Origin: Eunapius fragilis
Lineage: Eukaryota; Porifera; Demospongiae; Spongillida; Spongillidae
Direction: 5' to 3'
DNA length: 64,000 nucleotides
NCBI GenBank assembly: GCA_963681505.1
Contig: OY811982.1
Location: 6,066,683 to 6,130,682 of the forward strand
Part shown: positions 24,288-34,535 of the stretch, in pieces
Position numbering within the stretch: position 1 is the first letter of the stretch
Layout: every line of letters starts with the position of its first letter
Program-made: the position numbers and the translations under genes
Notes under the pieces: model-generated
What the model saw: only the letters and a program-made list of their open reading frames with translations
The model's database searches: none
Told to the model about the DNA's origin: nothing

Positions 24288-25760
24288 ATGAATGATAGTT
24301 CTTCCGCTTCCGTGCCGTACTGTTGTGGCGGAAGCCATGTTTTTAATAAGAACGCGCGCATGCGTATTTGCCAGCACGTGTTTTTATTTTATTTTTTGCT
24401 GCTGCAACATGGTGGTATTCGTGTCTTATACTTTGAAAGAAATAAGACGTTTTCCGTTCCCGCCACAAAGGAACAATCGGACTTCGAGTTTCTAAGAAAC
24501 AGTTCCTCACCGCCTTTGGATTTCGTCCAATGCAAGACCACACATCCTTTGATGAAGAATTTGGTGAGTTTTTTGACACGGAGGATGATGCAGTGTTTGC
24601 TGATAAATCCAAACGTCGTTCCACTCCCAGAAGCAGCAGGTAGTCTATGTTTATATGGCAACAATACTAAGGAGGTTAGTGTTTTTTTTTTTTTAATTTC
24701 CCACGAAGTTTAGCTTTTTTACCCTCACCAGAACTCGCGGGACACGGATATTGAATCATCATCACCGCTCAGCACAACTGACAGGCAGAGCGTCATACTG
24801 TCACCTAACATTATGCCCATATGGTCTCCGAGTGCCAGTGACTTTCAATCGTGTGCGGCTTCGTCCAGCGTCAGTGACTTTAAAACGACCGTGACTTCAC
24901 TCAGCGCTAGTCACATACTTGTCTCACAAACGGTATGTCTTAAGTCCTTTTCAAGTTTATAAATAAACACAGGAAATATGACAGCTAAGACACGCAACGC
25001 ATATCTGTCACAGGTTGCATCTGCTATGTCTAATTCATGAAGAATTCATGCGTGTGGCTGGTCAAATCACCAGAATGTATCCATTTCTTCAGTCTCCTAT
25101 GCCTAATGGGTCAAAAAATGTAAGTAGAAAACTTGTTCTATTCACTATTACATAATTTTGTATTTTATATAGGGTGCCACAGTTCAAACTTTTGGTGATC
25201 GCTTCAAGGATTTTCATCGACCACTTTGTAATCATGCACCCTCCCAAAGGATCAAGACTGACCCTGGTTCTAAGAAGCAAAAGGATGTCAAGAAGTATTT
25301 CATAATCAGGTGCATCACTCCCACTATATGCCCTGTCCTGCTGCCTTGTATGCTTTGGGATCCTCAGGTAGCTCCAGATTCTTCAATGTATAAGTTTGAA
25401 TATGATGGTGCATGATACAAAAAAAAATTTGCAATATGTTCAAATGTTATTGAGTCTGTTTCATCCATTGTGTATAGGCATCAAGTCATATTTAGCAGGA
25501 GATACAGTAGAAAAAAACGCAGGATCAGCCTTACCTTCTGTGTTGTGGGGTCTCATCCTGTGCAGATCTACCTTGTCAAGGATTGTGAGGTAGAGCTCAC
25601 CCTGTATTTGCACTTTTGCACTTTGTTTTGGATTTTTAATGTACAGTACACCACTGGATGCAGTACTCTGTTCAGCTTTCTGGAGTCCTTGTTGAATTTA
25701 AAAAGCAAGCAGACGAGGCAACCATCGGTGGCTCTTTTCATGACATCATTGACTTAGCAG
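24288..25760 (+). pseudogene. Degenerate multi-exon gene carried in the CACTG element
   Basis: Pieces read like a protein with an N-terminal KTFSVPATKEQSDFEFLRNS block followed, in a shifted frame, by an acidic EEFGEFFDTEDD stretch. Further exon-like pieces lie near 24730-24930, 25170-25310 and 25470-25760 (for example LVKDCEVELTLYLHF, then QYTTGCSTLFSFLESLLNLK). Several stops and frame changes make it non-functional as written. The pieces resemble those inside the other CACTG element (55.7-57.6 kb), so a captured or element-borne gene family is possible. The product is not recognised. Confidence 0.4.
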
Positions 25761-26028
25761 AACACTAAGATTGTTTGAATTGTACTCTGTGTTTGGTGGT
25801 TGTTTTAAAAACAACGTTTTGTGCACTTTTTCTGGTTAAGTAATTACCGTTAATTTTGGAATGCATGCAGGCCTGGCCACCGATTCTAGTGGGGCTATCT
25901 CACCAAAACTCATGGGTATAGTACACGGCAACTGGTGGGTGATCCCACTGCTTATAATAGGTGTGCCAGGCGGGACAGCGCTAGCACACCAAATCTGGTG
26001 TGCTCAGCCCACCATGTTTTTTACAGTG

Positions 26029-26254
26029 TGTAGTGGAGCGTAGATCCCGATCTCAATAGCAATGACAACTGATAATATCCTGATCTCTTCAGCAATGCAC
26101 ATACAATACATACTTACATGTCACACACCAAAAGGAGGGGTTCACACATTTGGTGCACGCATGGGTCACACACACAACTAAAGATCCAGTTGGATTAGGC
26201 CATGCACACTCTACTGCCAATAGGTGTTGATGAGATGGTAGCACTGATTACACA
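26029..26254 (-). repeat. Inverted repeat arm, right
   Basis: Reverse complement of 23160-23385. Together with the inverted KTHK units it makes a palindromic structure interrupted by the CACTG element. Confidence 0.85.
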
Positions 26255-26510
26255 CGCAAAGACAAACCAGAAGGCACAATGACACGTGAGGATTCTACAA
26301 AATAAACACAAAGACACTGAAAATGCTCGCTACCTGACATATAGCAATTTTCGATAAAATTTGCACAATGACATTCAGCTACACGTCTGTATTCGATTGA
26401 CATCCATAAAGACACTTCCATACCATTCTAGACCCAACATCGTTTAAAAAAAGGTGTCCCATCGCTCGATTATAGATGAATCATGATTTATTTATAACAT
26501 TTATTGTAAT
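26255..26510 (+). repeat. KTHK-type repeat unit, degenerate
   Basis: Same words as the 47.9-kb unit (AAGACAAACCAGAAGGCACA, AAAATGCTCGCTACCTGACA, CCATTCTAGACCCAACATCG), with frame breaks. Confidence 0.65.
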
Positions 26511-28140
26511 TCCCAGACCCACTTTACAGCAGTAAATAAACTACATCATGAAATGAAATCAATAAAAAATTATTTGGCTCTGCATAATGAAATGCGAAAT
26601 TCAGCTAACAGTACTGAAACACCTGTCTGCTGCAACACTATATTATTTGTGATTTGTACGCATTTCACGACCACTGGATTTCTGCGATGGCTTCTGCATT
26701 TTGTCTGTGTAGTATGGAAAAAGAAGGTTTTTTGTGTACTTATTAGCAGGTGGATGTTTACAGCTTTCAAGAAGTTATGAAAGTGGGCATTTTGCTCTTC
26801 AGTTTTCAGACCACTTCATCCACCTGTAAAAGAAAAAGGTAATTATAGGCCACTTTAAATAATAATAATCTAAATATTAATAAACTTTGTACCTTTCAAC
26901 TGATACAAAAAGTCTTTAATGAAAAGCCAGTAGCATCCTACAGTTTCCTGTTCCATATGTTGATCTTCTATGAGATCTATCAACCTTCTTTTTACAACCT
27001 TGTACAACTTTGAAACCATTTAATGCATCACTACAGGCTTCAAATCAAAATCAGCTTTAAAGACACTGTTTATTGACTCAGTTTTTATTGATCCACATAT
27101 GAATTTTTCTTGACTTCCTTAGTTGTGGTTTTTGAACATGGTTCCACATTGTAATCTGGACATAATTTTTTTTTAAATGTTGGATACCTTCCCATCAAGT
27201 CTGATTACAATAGCTCCTCTGCTCTTGTTTCAAAACTCAGAATTATTCATACTATCTGAGCCAAAAAAAATGGTTAAAAAAGTACTGCAATCTGTTTTAG
27301 ACACCGACTTTGTCAGTGAGATATTCGATGATATTTTCACGAAGGTTCATTGGGCACAAATATACCTAGTATACGCTAGCGTATATTTTTGCGTATTTTT
27401 CGCGTATACCATCAATATACCAAGGGTAGTGTATGTTTCGAATATCCACCTGGATCCCTAGGTGACAATTATTCATTGTGCGTATTCTCGAAATAACACA
27501 TATACGCACACCGCAATGAATTATGCAACGCATTCAAATCTAAATAACTTACATGTATTATTATACCTTCGATATGAATAATTCGATGCCTCCTATGTGA
27601 ATTCGAACGTAGAGCATTATGGACGTTTACCACTTGAACTATAAGCGTCGGTACGTATCTAAGATATTAATGATGCATGGCATGGCTTAACAAGTGGTTA
27701 AGATAAGTGAGGAGGACAGGAATGGGGGGGTGTATGCCAGAGTTATGTGTTATCGCATGCGCGCGTCACGTGTGTTATGCTGTGCGATGTTGACCACTGA
27801 GTACTTTTGGCAACACTAGCTAAGTTAACGAATGCGTAATTGTATGCTGTATACCAGTGGGTCAATGTGTCTACCGGATGGTAGGAAGCATGGGAGGCCA
27901 TGTTTGACCGGGGTCAATCTTTGTAACCAGGTAGCCCAGCAGGGTGGTGAATTGGCCGCCCATGCAACCATATACTTGCAGCTCATCATTTATATCAGCC
28001 ATTGTTTTAAAGTGTATGAGGGAGCAGGAGTATGGTCACAATCCCCAGTGAGAAGGACCTAGAGTTGCAGAGGTTAGCTGATATGGTTCCTGACAAGTAG
28101 GCCAACAGTATGATCACCACTGAAATAGCAGTGAAATAGC
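26511..28140. other. Intergenic, no gene seen
   Basis: Short frames only. A patch of alternating CGTATA words at about 27355-27520 resembles the sequence at 47140-47301, suggesting a shared element end. No other feature is recognised. Confidence 0.45.
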
Positions 28141-28216
28141 AGTGACACCTTGTGGTCTTGGCACTTTATAGGTGAGTTGTACAATTTAATTTATTGTACA
28201 CTGGCACGTAATCACC

Positions 28217-28540
28217 ACCAGACGTTGAGGACAGTATGTCCCCAAAGCTTTTCATGCTTTGAGACCTTTCAACCTTGATGGGGTCATTGGAGTCACGTGA
28301 CTTTGGTGGGCGTGGCACTTGAAAGGTGAGTTGTACAATTTAATGTATTGCACACTTGCACGTAATCACTGTCCTCAAGGTCTGGTGGTGATTAAGTGCA
28401 AGTGTGCAATATATTAAATGGTACAACTCACCTTTCAAGTGCCACGCCCACCAAAGTCACGTGACTCCAATGACCCCATCAAGGTTGAAAGGTCTCAAAG
28501 CATGAAAAGCTTTAGGGACATACTGTCCTCAACGTCTGGT
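28217..28540. repeat. Long palindrome, arms of about 150 bp
   Basis: The left arm starts ACCAGACGTTGAGGACAG and the right arm ends with its reverse complement. The arms match almost fully through the TGGGGTCATTGGAGTCACGT region to a short loop of about 18 nt around 28370-28387. A partial third copy of the outer sequence lies at about 28145-28225. A foldback element with no coding content. Confidence 0.88.
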
Positions 28541-28674
28541 AGTATGTGCTTAAGCTTTTCATGCTGTCTCAGGTACACAAACTTAATTGGTGTGTGTGTA
28601 ATTAGAATATGACATCAATTGTGTGGCATCATAGATTTGCGGTCACTTCCTGTGATGTGACCATATCTTCCTTT

Positions 28675-28695
28675 CCCCCCCCCCCCCCCCCCCCC
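28675..28695. repeat. Poly-C run
   Basis: Twenty-one C followed by a CT-rich tract. Confidence 0.9.
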
Positions 28696-28881
28696 TCTCT
28701 CTCTTTCCAACTCCTCTCTTTCTATTTCACTCTTACTGGATATCCATAATGCTCCATTTATACGCAGCACCCATTTATTAATACAAAATTCAGTTAGTAA
28801 TTTCAATTGGAGCCAAGCACAACGTGGCTTGAGCGGAAAAATTACCGTTCGACGTTCTATTCGTCGAGATGAGAAACTGTT

Positions 28882-28984
28882 TGTGACATTAGAGCTTTAC
28901 CATAAAAGAATGAATCATCATACATCACGTGACACTTATGTAATACCATCTAATGATAAATATAGTCCAACAGTTAACTCCACA
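28882..28984 (-). repeat. 3' LTR (103 bp)
   Basis: Begins TGTGGAGTTAAC on the minus strand and ends AATGTCACA. It differs from the other LTR at a couple of sites (for example AAAAGAATG versus AAAAGAGTG), so the insertion is fairly young. Confidence 0.92.
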
Positions 28985-28998
28985 ACTCTCTTCTTTCA
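28985..28998 (-). other. Polypurine tract
   Basis: On the minus strand TGAAAGAAGAGAGT directly precedes the 3' LTR; this is the expected plus-strand primer site of an LTR element. Confidence 0.8.
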
Positions 28999-29033
28999 GA
29001 GTCTTTGAGGTGGAAGGATGCTTACTCCTGTCT

Positions 29034-31982
29034 TCAATCTGGTACGCGAGGCATTAGGACTGGATGGTGTTGAATAATTTGACCTCTGAATGTACCCAGG
29101 AAGTCCCATTTGGGTACTAGATGTTCACTGATCTGAGGTATGTTGGTCCGAATCAGTCGCCCCATCAAAAGCTGTGCTGGGCTTAGTCCACACCATGACA
29201 ATGGAGTTGCCCTGTAGCACAACATAGTGAGGTAGGGGTCATCTCCTGAGCTAAGTAGTCTCTTTACTGTCTGCACTGCCCTCTCGGCTTGGCCATTACT
29301 CTGGGGGTAATGAGGGCTACTAGTAGTGTGTTGAAATCTGTAGAGCTCACTGAATTCCTTCATTTCCATGGACACAAACTGTGGCCCTTTGTCGGAAACC
29401 ACAATCTCAGGGATCCCAAACCTCGCAAAAATTGATTTCAATGCAGTTATTATAGCACTGGATGTTGTACTAGCTAGTTTGGTGGTTTCCACATACCTGG
29501 AAAAATAATCAACTACAAGTAAGAGTGTTGCACCCTTCATTTCAAAGAGATCTGTTCCAACCTTTTGCCAGGGGTACTTAGGTAACTCTGATGGAATCAT
29601 AGGCTCCTTACGAGGCACAGATCTCTTTGCACAGACTAGGCATTGTTTTACGAAGCGCTCAAGGTCCTTGGAGATTCCTGGCCACCAGACACATGAACTT
29701 GCTCTATGCTGGCACCTCTGAATTCCTTGGTGACCCTGATGTAAACTCTGCATTGTCTCCTCTTGCAAAGCCGGGGGGATGACTAAGCGTTTTCCAAAGA
29801 AAAGGAGCCTATCATATACTGTTAACTCTCCTCTCAAACTCCAATATACACGTAGTTCAGATTGTAGTCTATGTTTTTCTGGCCATCCAAAACGACAGTA
29901 CTTAATGACAGCAGACGTAACTGGATCACTAGTTTGAGATGTACGATAAACATCCATGCGTGCTTTGCTTGCTGGCAAGTGTGCTATTACTTGAGCTGCA
30001 AAAAGTTCGGCATCATCCTGGAGTACTTCACAATCTTTTCCTGGAACAGAGGTAGGGGCTCTTGATAGAGTATCAGCTGTGTACATGAGCTTCCCTGGCA
30101 CGTGCTTGATATTAAAATGGTATCTCATCAAGCGTAGTCTAAATCTCAAGATCCTCGGTGGGAGGCTATCTAACTGCTTGGAACTCAGTAGTGGCACTAA
30201 CGGTTTGTGGTCTGTTTCAACTGTGAACTGTCTACCCAGGATATAAATGGAAAACTTGTCGCACACCCATGTAATTGCCAATGCCTCCTTTTCAATTTGT
30301 GCATACCTAGTCTCTGTTTCAGACATCGATCTGGATGCGAACACAACTGGTCTCCACTCAGCTTTGAATTTCTGAAGAAGGACTGCCCCTAAACCATTTG
30401 ACGAGGCATCTGCAGATACCAGGGTCTCTGCCATGGGGTTGTACAGAGCAAGTACGGTAGGCCTAGTCAACTCTGTCTTGACTGACGAAAATGCGTGGTC
30501 TTGACTGGTACCCCAAACCCATGCAGACTTTGTGCTCAATAGTTCATGTAACGGTTGTGAAATTTGTGCCACATTCGGGGAGAATTTCCCTAGTTGGTTC
30601 ACCATTCCCATAAAACGTCTGAGCTCTGTGATGTTTGTAGGTGGTTTCATCTGTAAAATAGCTTTAGTTTTATCAGGATCGGCACTAACTCCATCTCTGC
30701 TTATGACATGGCCAAGGAATTTTAGCTTGTCGACACTGAACGAACATTTCTCACTGTTCAAAGTGACTCCTGCTGCCTTGATTGCTTTGAGGACTGCATG
30801 CAGTCTAAATTCATGCTCCTGTTGATTGGAGCCAAACACTAAAACATCATCCATTTGACATAGAACACCATCAAGACCCTCCAAAATCTGGCCCATCCGC
30901 TTCTGAAAGAGCTCTGGAGCACTTGAGATACCAAACGGTAACTTATTAAAGCAGTAACGTCCAAACGGAGTTATGAAGGTTGTCAGCAACCGGGATGAGT
31001 CAGCCAAAAGAATCTGCCAAAAACCCGAATTGGCATCCAGTTTGCTGAAGACAGTAGCACCGGTAAGTTGTGCAAGGGTCTCATCCACTGTAGGGAGTGG
31101 ATACACTTCTCTTAGCACACTATCATTCAAAGCCTTTAGATCGACACAAATTCGAATATCGCCATTCCTTTTTGGTGCCACTACAATCCCTGCACACCAT
31201 GGAGTTAGTTGGTCAACCTGGGAGATTACCCCTATTGATACCATGCGTACAAGCTCCTCTTTCACTCTGTCACGTAACGGAATTGGGATGCTTCTTGCTG
31301 TGTACAGAGAGAATGGTTTTGCATTTTCTTTTAGTTGGATCTCATATGCATCTCCCAAAGTTCCAAGACCATGAAACAAAGTAGGGTAGGCCTCCACTAT
31401 CGCAGTTTTCACGTCTGTACTCCCTGAAACAGCATTGACTCTCACTATAAGGTTGAGGGCTCTGATGGCTGGAAGTCCTAACAAATTATCCTTCAGCCCC
31501 TTTACGACAAAAACGGTTTGTTTAGAGGACCTTTTCTTATACTTAAACTCTGCTATAAATTGACCTACAACACTCAAAGGCTCGTGAGATGGACCATACA
31601 GTTTTTTTGCAGGGGCTTCATATTGAACTCCTTTCAGCTCCCTAGAAGCACTTTCTGAAATTGCTGTCACCTCAGCACCAGTGTCAAGCTTAAACGTAAG
31701 CTCACTCAGCCCTACGCAAATGTTTACTAACCAAGATGTTTGTCTTTCTCCTTCTATTGTACCTAGGTAAACTGCACCCTCACAACTACTCTCTGCTTCT
31801 TCGGTGTCTGGAGTCATCTCAGAAATAGAGTTTGAATGGCACATTGGCCTGAAATGCCCCTTTATTTTGCAGCCAAAGCACACAGCATTCTGAGCAGGAC
31901 ACCTCCCATTAGCCCCGTGTTCCTTCCCGCACCGGGAACACTTCCGCTTTTTCACCACCTCGGTGTTTACTGCTTGCTCCAA
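29034..31982 (-). CDS. Pol polyprotein of the Ty3/gypsy element
   Basis: A 982-codon open frame. Order of domains: zinc knuckles (CSRCGKEHG...CPAQN, then CFGCKIKGHFRPMC), aspartic protease (KLDTGAEVTAIS), reverse transcriptase (QMDDVLVFG at the catalytic site), RNase H (SADASSNGLGAVL), integrase zinc domain (HQGHQGIQRCQHRA...CLVC), integrase core (TDLFEMKG, VSDKGPQF, the E in SNGQAERAVQT). The protein would process Gag-Pol, copy the RNA and integrate the DNA. No stop interrupts it. It overlaps the upstream gag in a different frame, so a frameshift lies between gag and the zinc knuckles. The first Met listed is an internal TTG/ATG choice; the true start is through gag. Confidence 0.92.
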   Translation of the reverse strand: MEQAVNTEVVKKRKCSRCGKEHGANGRCPAQNAVCFGCKIKGHFRPMCHSNSISEMTPDTEEAESSCEGAVYLGTIEGERQTSWLVNICVGLSELTFKLDTGAEVTAISESASRELKGVQYEAPAKKLYGPSHEPLSVVGQFIAEFKYKKRSSKQTVFVVKGLKDNLLGLPAIRALNLIVRVNAVSGSTDVKTAIVEAYPTLFHGLGTLGDAYEIQLKENAKPFSLYTARSIPIPLRDRVKEELVRMVSIGVISQVDQLTPWCAGIVVAPKRNGDIRICVDLKALNDSVLREVYPLPTVDETLAQLTGATVFSKLDANSGFWQILLADSSRLLTTFITPFGRYCFNKLPFGISSAPELFQKRMGQILEGLDGVLCQMDDVLVFGSNQQEHEFRLHAVLKAIKAAGVTLNSEKCSFSVDKLKFLGHVISRDGVSADPDKTKAILQMKPPTNITELRRFMGMVNQLGKFSPNVAQISQPLHELLSTKSAWVWGTSQDHAFSSVKTELTRPTVLALYNPMAETLVSADASSNGLGAVLLQKFKAEWRPVVFASRSMSETETRYAQIEKEALAITWVCDKFSIYILGRQFTVETDHKPLVPLLSSKQLDSLPPRILRFRLRLMRYHFNIKHVPGKLMYTADTLSRAPTSVPGKDCEVLQDDAELFAAQVIAHLPASKARMDVYRTSQTSDPVTSAVIKYCRFGWPEKHRLQSELRVYWSLRGELTVYDRLLFFGKRLVIPPALQEETMQSLHQGHQGIQRCQHRASSCVWWPGISKDLERFVKQCLVCAKRSVPRKEPMIPSELPKYPWQKVGTDLFEMKGATLLLVVDYFSRYVETTKLASTTSSAIITALKSIFARFGIPEIVVSDKGPQFVSMEMKEFSELYRFQHTTSSPHYPQSNGQAERAVQTVKRLLSSGDDPYLTMLCYRATPLSWCGLSPAQLLMGRLIRTNIPQISEHLVPKWDFLGTFRGQIIQHHPVLMPRVPD

Positions 31983-32630
31983 CTTTGTCTAAATCCACAC
32001 TCTCAGTTGATTCTTTCTGTTGCCCACCTACAGCTTCATTCTGACGCACTAAACTTTTGTTCTTGTATTCTAAATTTCCCTTAAGGACTTTCTGCTGCTC
32101 GCCTACAGCTTCATTCTGACGCACTAACCTCATTGCTTTCTCCAGCGTACGATCAGCATCAAGCTGTAAACGCCTAGACAGTGCTTTGTCTCGAATGCCT
32201 ATAACTATACGATCCCTGATAAGCTCTTCCTGGAGGGTACCATATTCACAGTTGCGAGCGAGGCTATGCAAACCTCAGAACATATTGTTCAACCGGTTCC
32301 CCCTCTAACTGGTTCCTGCTATTGAACCGAGCGCGCTCGTAAATAACGTTTCTTTTTACGCGAAAATAGGTTTCAAAGGTCTCAATGGCCTCACAATACT
32401 GTTTCTTCGCCTTTTCAAGAGAGGTAGCTGTTGCCTGCAACACCTAGAGCTCCTCCGCTCCTTCCCCCAGACAATACAGTAATGAATTGACCTGTCGACT
32501 TTCGTCTTCGTTGCACAGTCCCGACGCAACACGATACTGCTCGAACCGCTTCTTCCATCGAGGCCACGCGTCCGCCTCTGTAAAATCCAACGGAGGAGGG
32601 GGTTCTAGTCGAATTTGAGCCATGAACCGC
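31983..32630 (-). pseudogene. gag of the Ty3/gypsy element, broken
   Basis: Starting soon after the primer-binding site the sequence encodes a typical gag N-terminus rich in Trp and Arg around a DAWPRWKKRF motif, then meets a TAG stop near 32443. A frameshift near 32270 is followed by an open piece 31909-32271 with LARNCEYGTLQEELIRDR and a short internal duplication (LVRQNEAVG, twice). Another frame change separates it from the pol zinc knuckles. Gag would form the particle; as written it cannot be made in one piece. Confidence 0.75.
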
Positions 32631-32638
32631 TGCCACCA
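32627..32638 (-). other. Primer-binding site
   Basis: TGGTGGCAGCGG lies immediately inside the 5' LTR on the minus strand and starts with the usual TGG. The matching tRNA is not assigned. Confidence 0.8.
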
Positions 32639-32741
32639 TGTGACATTAGAGCTTTACCATAAAAGAGTGAATCATCATACATCACGTGACACTTATGTAA
32701 TACCATCTAATAATAAATATAGTCCAACAGTTAACTCCACA
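32639..32741 (-). repeat. 5' LTR (103 bp)
   Basis: Near-identical partner of 28882-28984, same TG...CA ends. Confidence 0.92.
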
Positions 32742-32746
32742 CTGTT

Positions 32747-33442
32747 GGTGTTGGTTAGTTGCAAAATGCATTGGCTAATTGGCGGCTCTTCATCCGACAG
32801 ATTGTACAATGCCCCATTTGCTGAGCGCGCGTGGTTGGCTTCAATCTCTAAGACCGTTTCGAATCTTGAGAACGTAACTGCATTGTGTCGCGATCAGGTA
32901 TCTCATTCTCTCACCATTATGATTTCCCGTAACACGCGGATAGTACCTCAACCGGTGGTAAGTAATCATCACCTTTTTTTTCTCGAGTCAGATATAGAGA
33001 TGTCATAAAAACTAGCAAAGGCAGAGCGGGTAAGAGATTGCGTTTTCATTCACACTTGCTGTTTATCAGTGTCTGTTGTCAGAATTGAATTGAATACAAA
33101 TTATACGAAGAGCGGAGATAGAGAAGTAACGGATTGCTTTGGAGTATAAGGTAAAGGCTTCGTTTGTTTTAACCCTGTATATTCCCTGCAGCTAGACAAC
33201 GAAAGCTCAGATTCAGCTGAGCTTGTCAAGCAATCCCGCCGTCAGTGTAGGCCTCTGTTTGCATTTGTATCGTATGGATGCTCTATTTTGCTGTAGCTAT
33301 ATGGACTATGGTGACAGTACAGGGAAGCAGTTTGAAGCCTACGCTCAACTACTACCGCGCGTTTCGTTAGAAGAGGTTGCAATGGATTTCTGAGCAACTC
33401 GTGGCAACGGCGCCGCGGGTTGGAGGGCCACTACTGGAGTAT
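32747..33442. other. No gene seen
   Basis: AT-rich; an open frame of 128 codons starts back in the LTR and has no domain. No other signal seen. Confidence 0.45.
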
Positions 33443-34333
33443 CTCCTTCCTTGATTAGTCCATAGATAGTATAGGAGAGGGATTGGAAACGGAGGCAATC
33501 AACACCAATCAACGCGTGCACTCCGTGAAGTTTTGGTGCCCAGGCCATTCTTGATTAAAATGGCTAGCTGTTTCAACTGCTGTCTTTTTGGTTTGGCTGA
33601 GAATAACGAACTAACAAAAACATACGGTGCTTAGAAAGCAGAATTGGCACACTGTCCCTTGAAATCTTCATGTGCTTTGTGCGACAAGTCAACTTGAACT
33701 TATGTTGACTTGCGTTGTACATTCTGCCAAAAGATGTATATAAATTAATTAGTCACTTCAGACGAGATCTGTACAGACGAACCCGTGTTTTTATTGACTA
33801 AAAAACCATCCAGTGGCATGTATAATTGATCGGACTATAGCGTGCACTAGTCAATTCATAGAGTGTAGTAAGCGTGTAGCCACTACACCCGTATGTATAC
33901 GAGGAGGTCAAAATCAGGTTTTTGCCATTTTTCCCGTCTATTAATGAAAATATTATCTCCAAAACTATCCTGTGGCACGTACTTATGTTAGCTCTATCAC
34001 ACTGTACTACTGTATAGTAATTACTTTCTTCTTCTAAACAGCTGCACCCGTAAGTCTCAATTTGCGTGTGTCGTCCGCCGATCGAAAAAACTGCGGTACG
34101 ATTAGCTCTATTAATGTAAAAGTTAGCTTTTTGGAATGCACTTACCAAGATCCACCAGGTACTGTTCTTAGTTTCAACGTATATCTCAGTTTAAAAAACT
34201 CGAAAAGGGGGAGAGGCTCTTACAGGCCAATTAACAACCAATTAGCAACTTCACGGAGTGCACGCTCAAGTCTCCGTACAAATGTATAGCTCACGTGCGC
34301 CGTTTCCAATCCCTCTCCTATACTATCTATGAT
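33443..34333. mobile_element. Foldback element with diverged inverted ends
   Basis: ATAGATAGTATAGGAGAGGG (from about 33462) recurs inverted at about 34310-34330, and CGTGCACTCCGTGAAGTT (about 33513) recurs inverted at about 34245-34265. The interior has no supported gene. It abuts the next element. Confidence 0.6.
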
Positions 34334-34535
34334 TAGTCTCGTACCCAGACCCTCAATCCCACAGCTGCGGGTGGATTACATCACCGCTACGTGGAAGAGG
34401 GTCTGGCGCATAGATCGAACATTTTGGTTCTGACTTTCCTCAATTTCGGAGGACCAATCAGATTGCAGCACGGTCTGACGTCACGGTCGCAACATTGTAA
34501 TTGCATTCCATAGCAATAATGAGTCAAACAGCGAT

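Larger units (their letters stand above)
23743..26028. mobile_element. CACTA-type DNA element with CACTG ends, 2.3 kb
   Basis: Left end CACTGTAAAAACCATGGTGG and right end, inverted, CACTGTAAAAAACATGGTGG. The flanks carry TG on both sides (23741-23742 and 26029-26030), which fits a 2-bp target duplication. No transposase is seen, so the element is non-autonomous. It carries a degenerate coding region (24288-25760) and a tRNA-like segment (23907-23975). Confidence 0.8.
28882..32741 (-). mobile_element. Complete Ty3/gypsy LTR retrotransposon, 3.86 kb
   Basis: 103-bp LTRs at both ends, TG...CA termini, a 5-bp target duplication CTGTT (28877-28881 and 32742-32746), a primer-binding site next to the 5' LTR and a polypurine tract next to the 3' LTR. 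It is transcribed on the minus strand. The pol frame is open, but gag carries breaks. Very compact for the group. Confidence 0.93.

Noticed and set aside
24389..24664. Minus-strand frames in the CACTG element
   Set aside because: No motif. The plus-strand pieces fit a pattern that recurs in another element.
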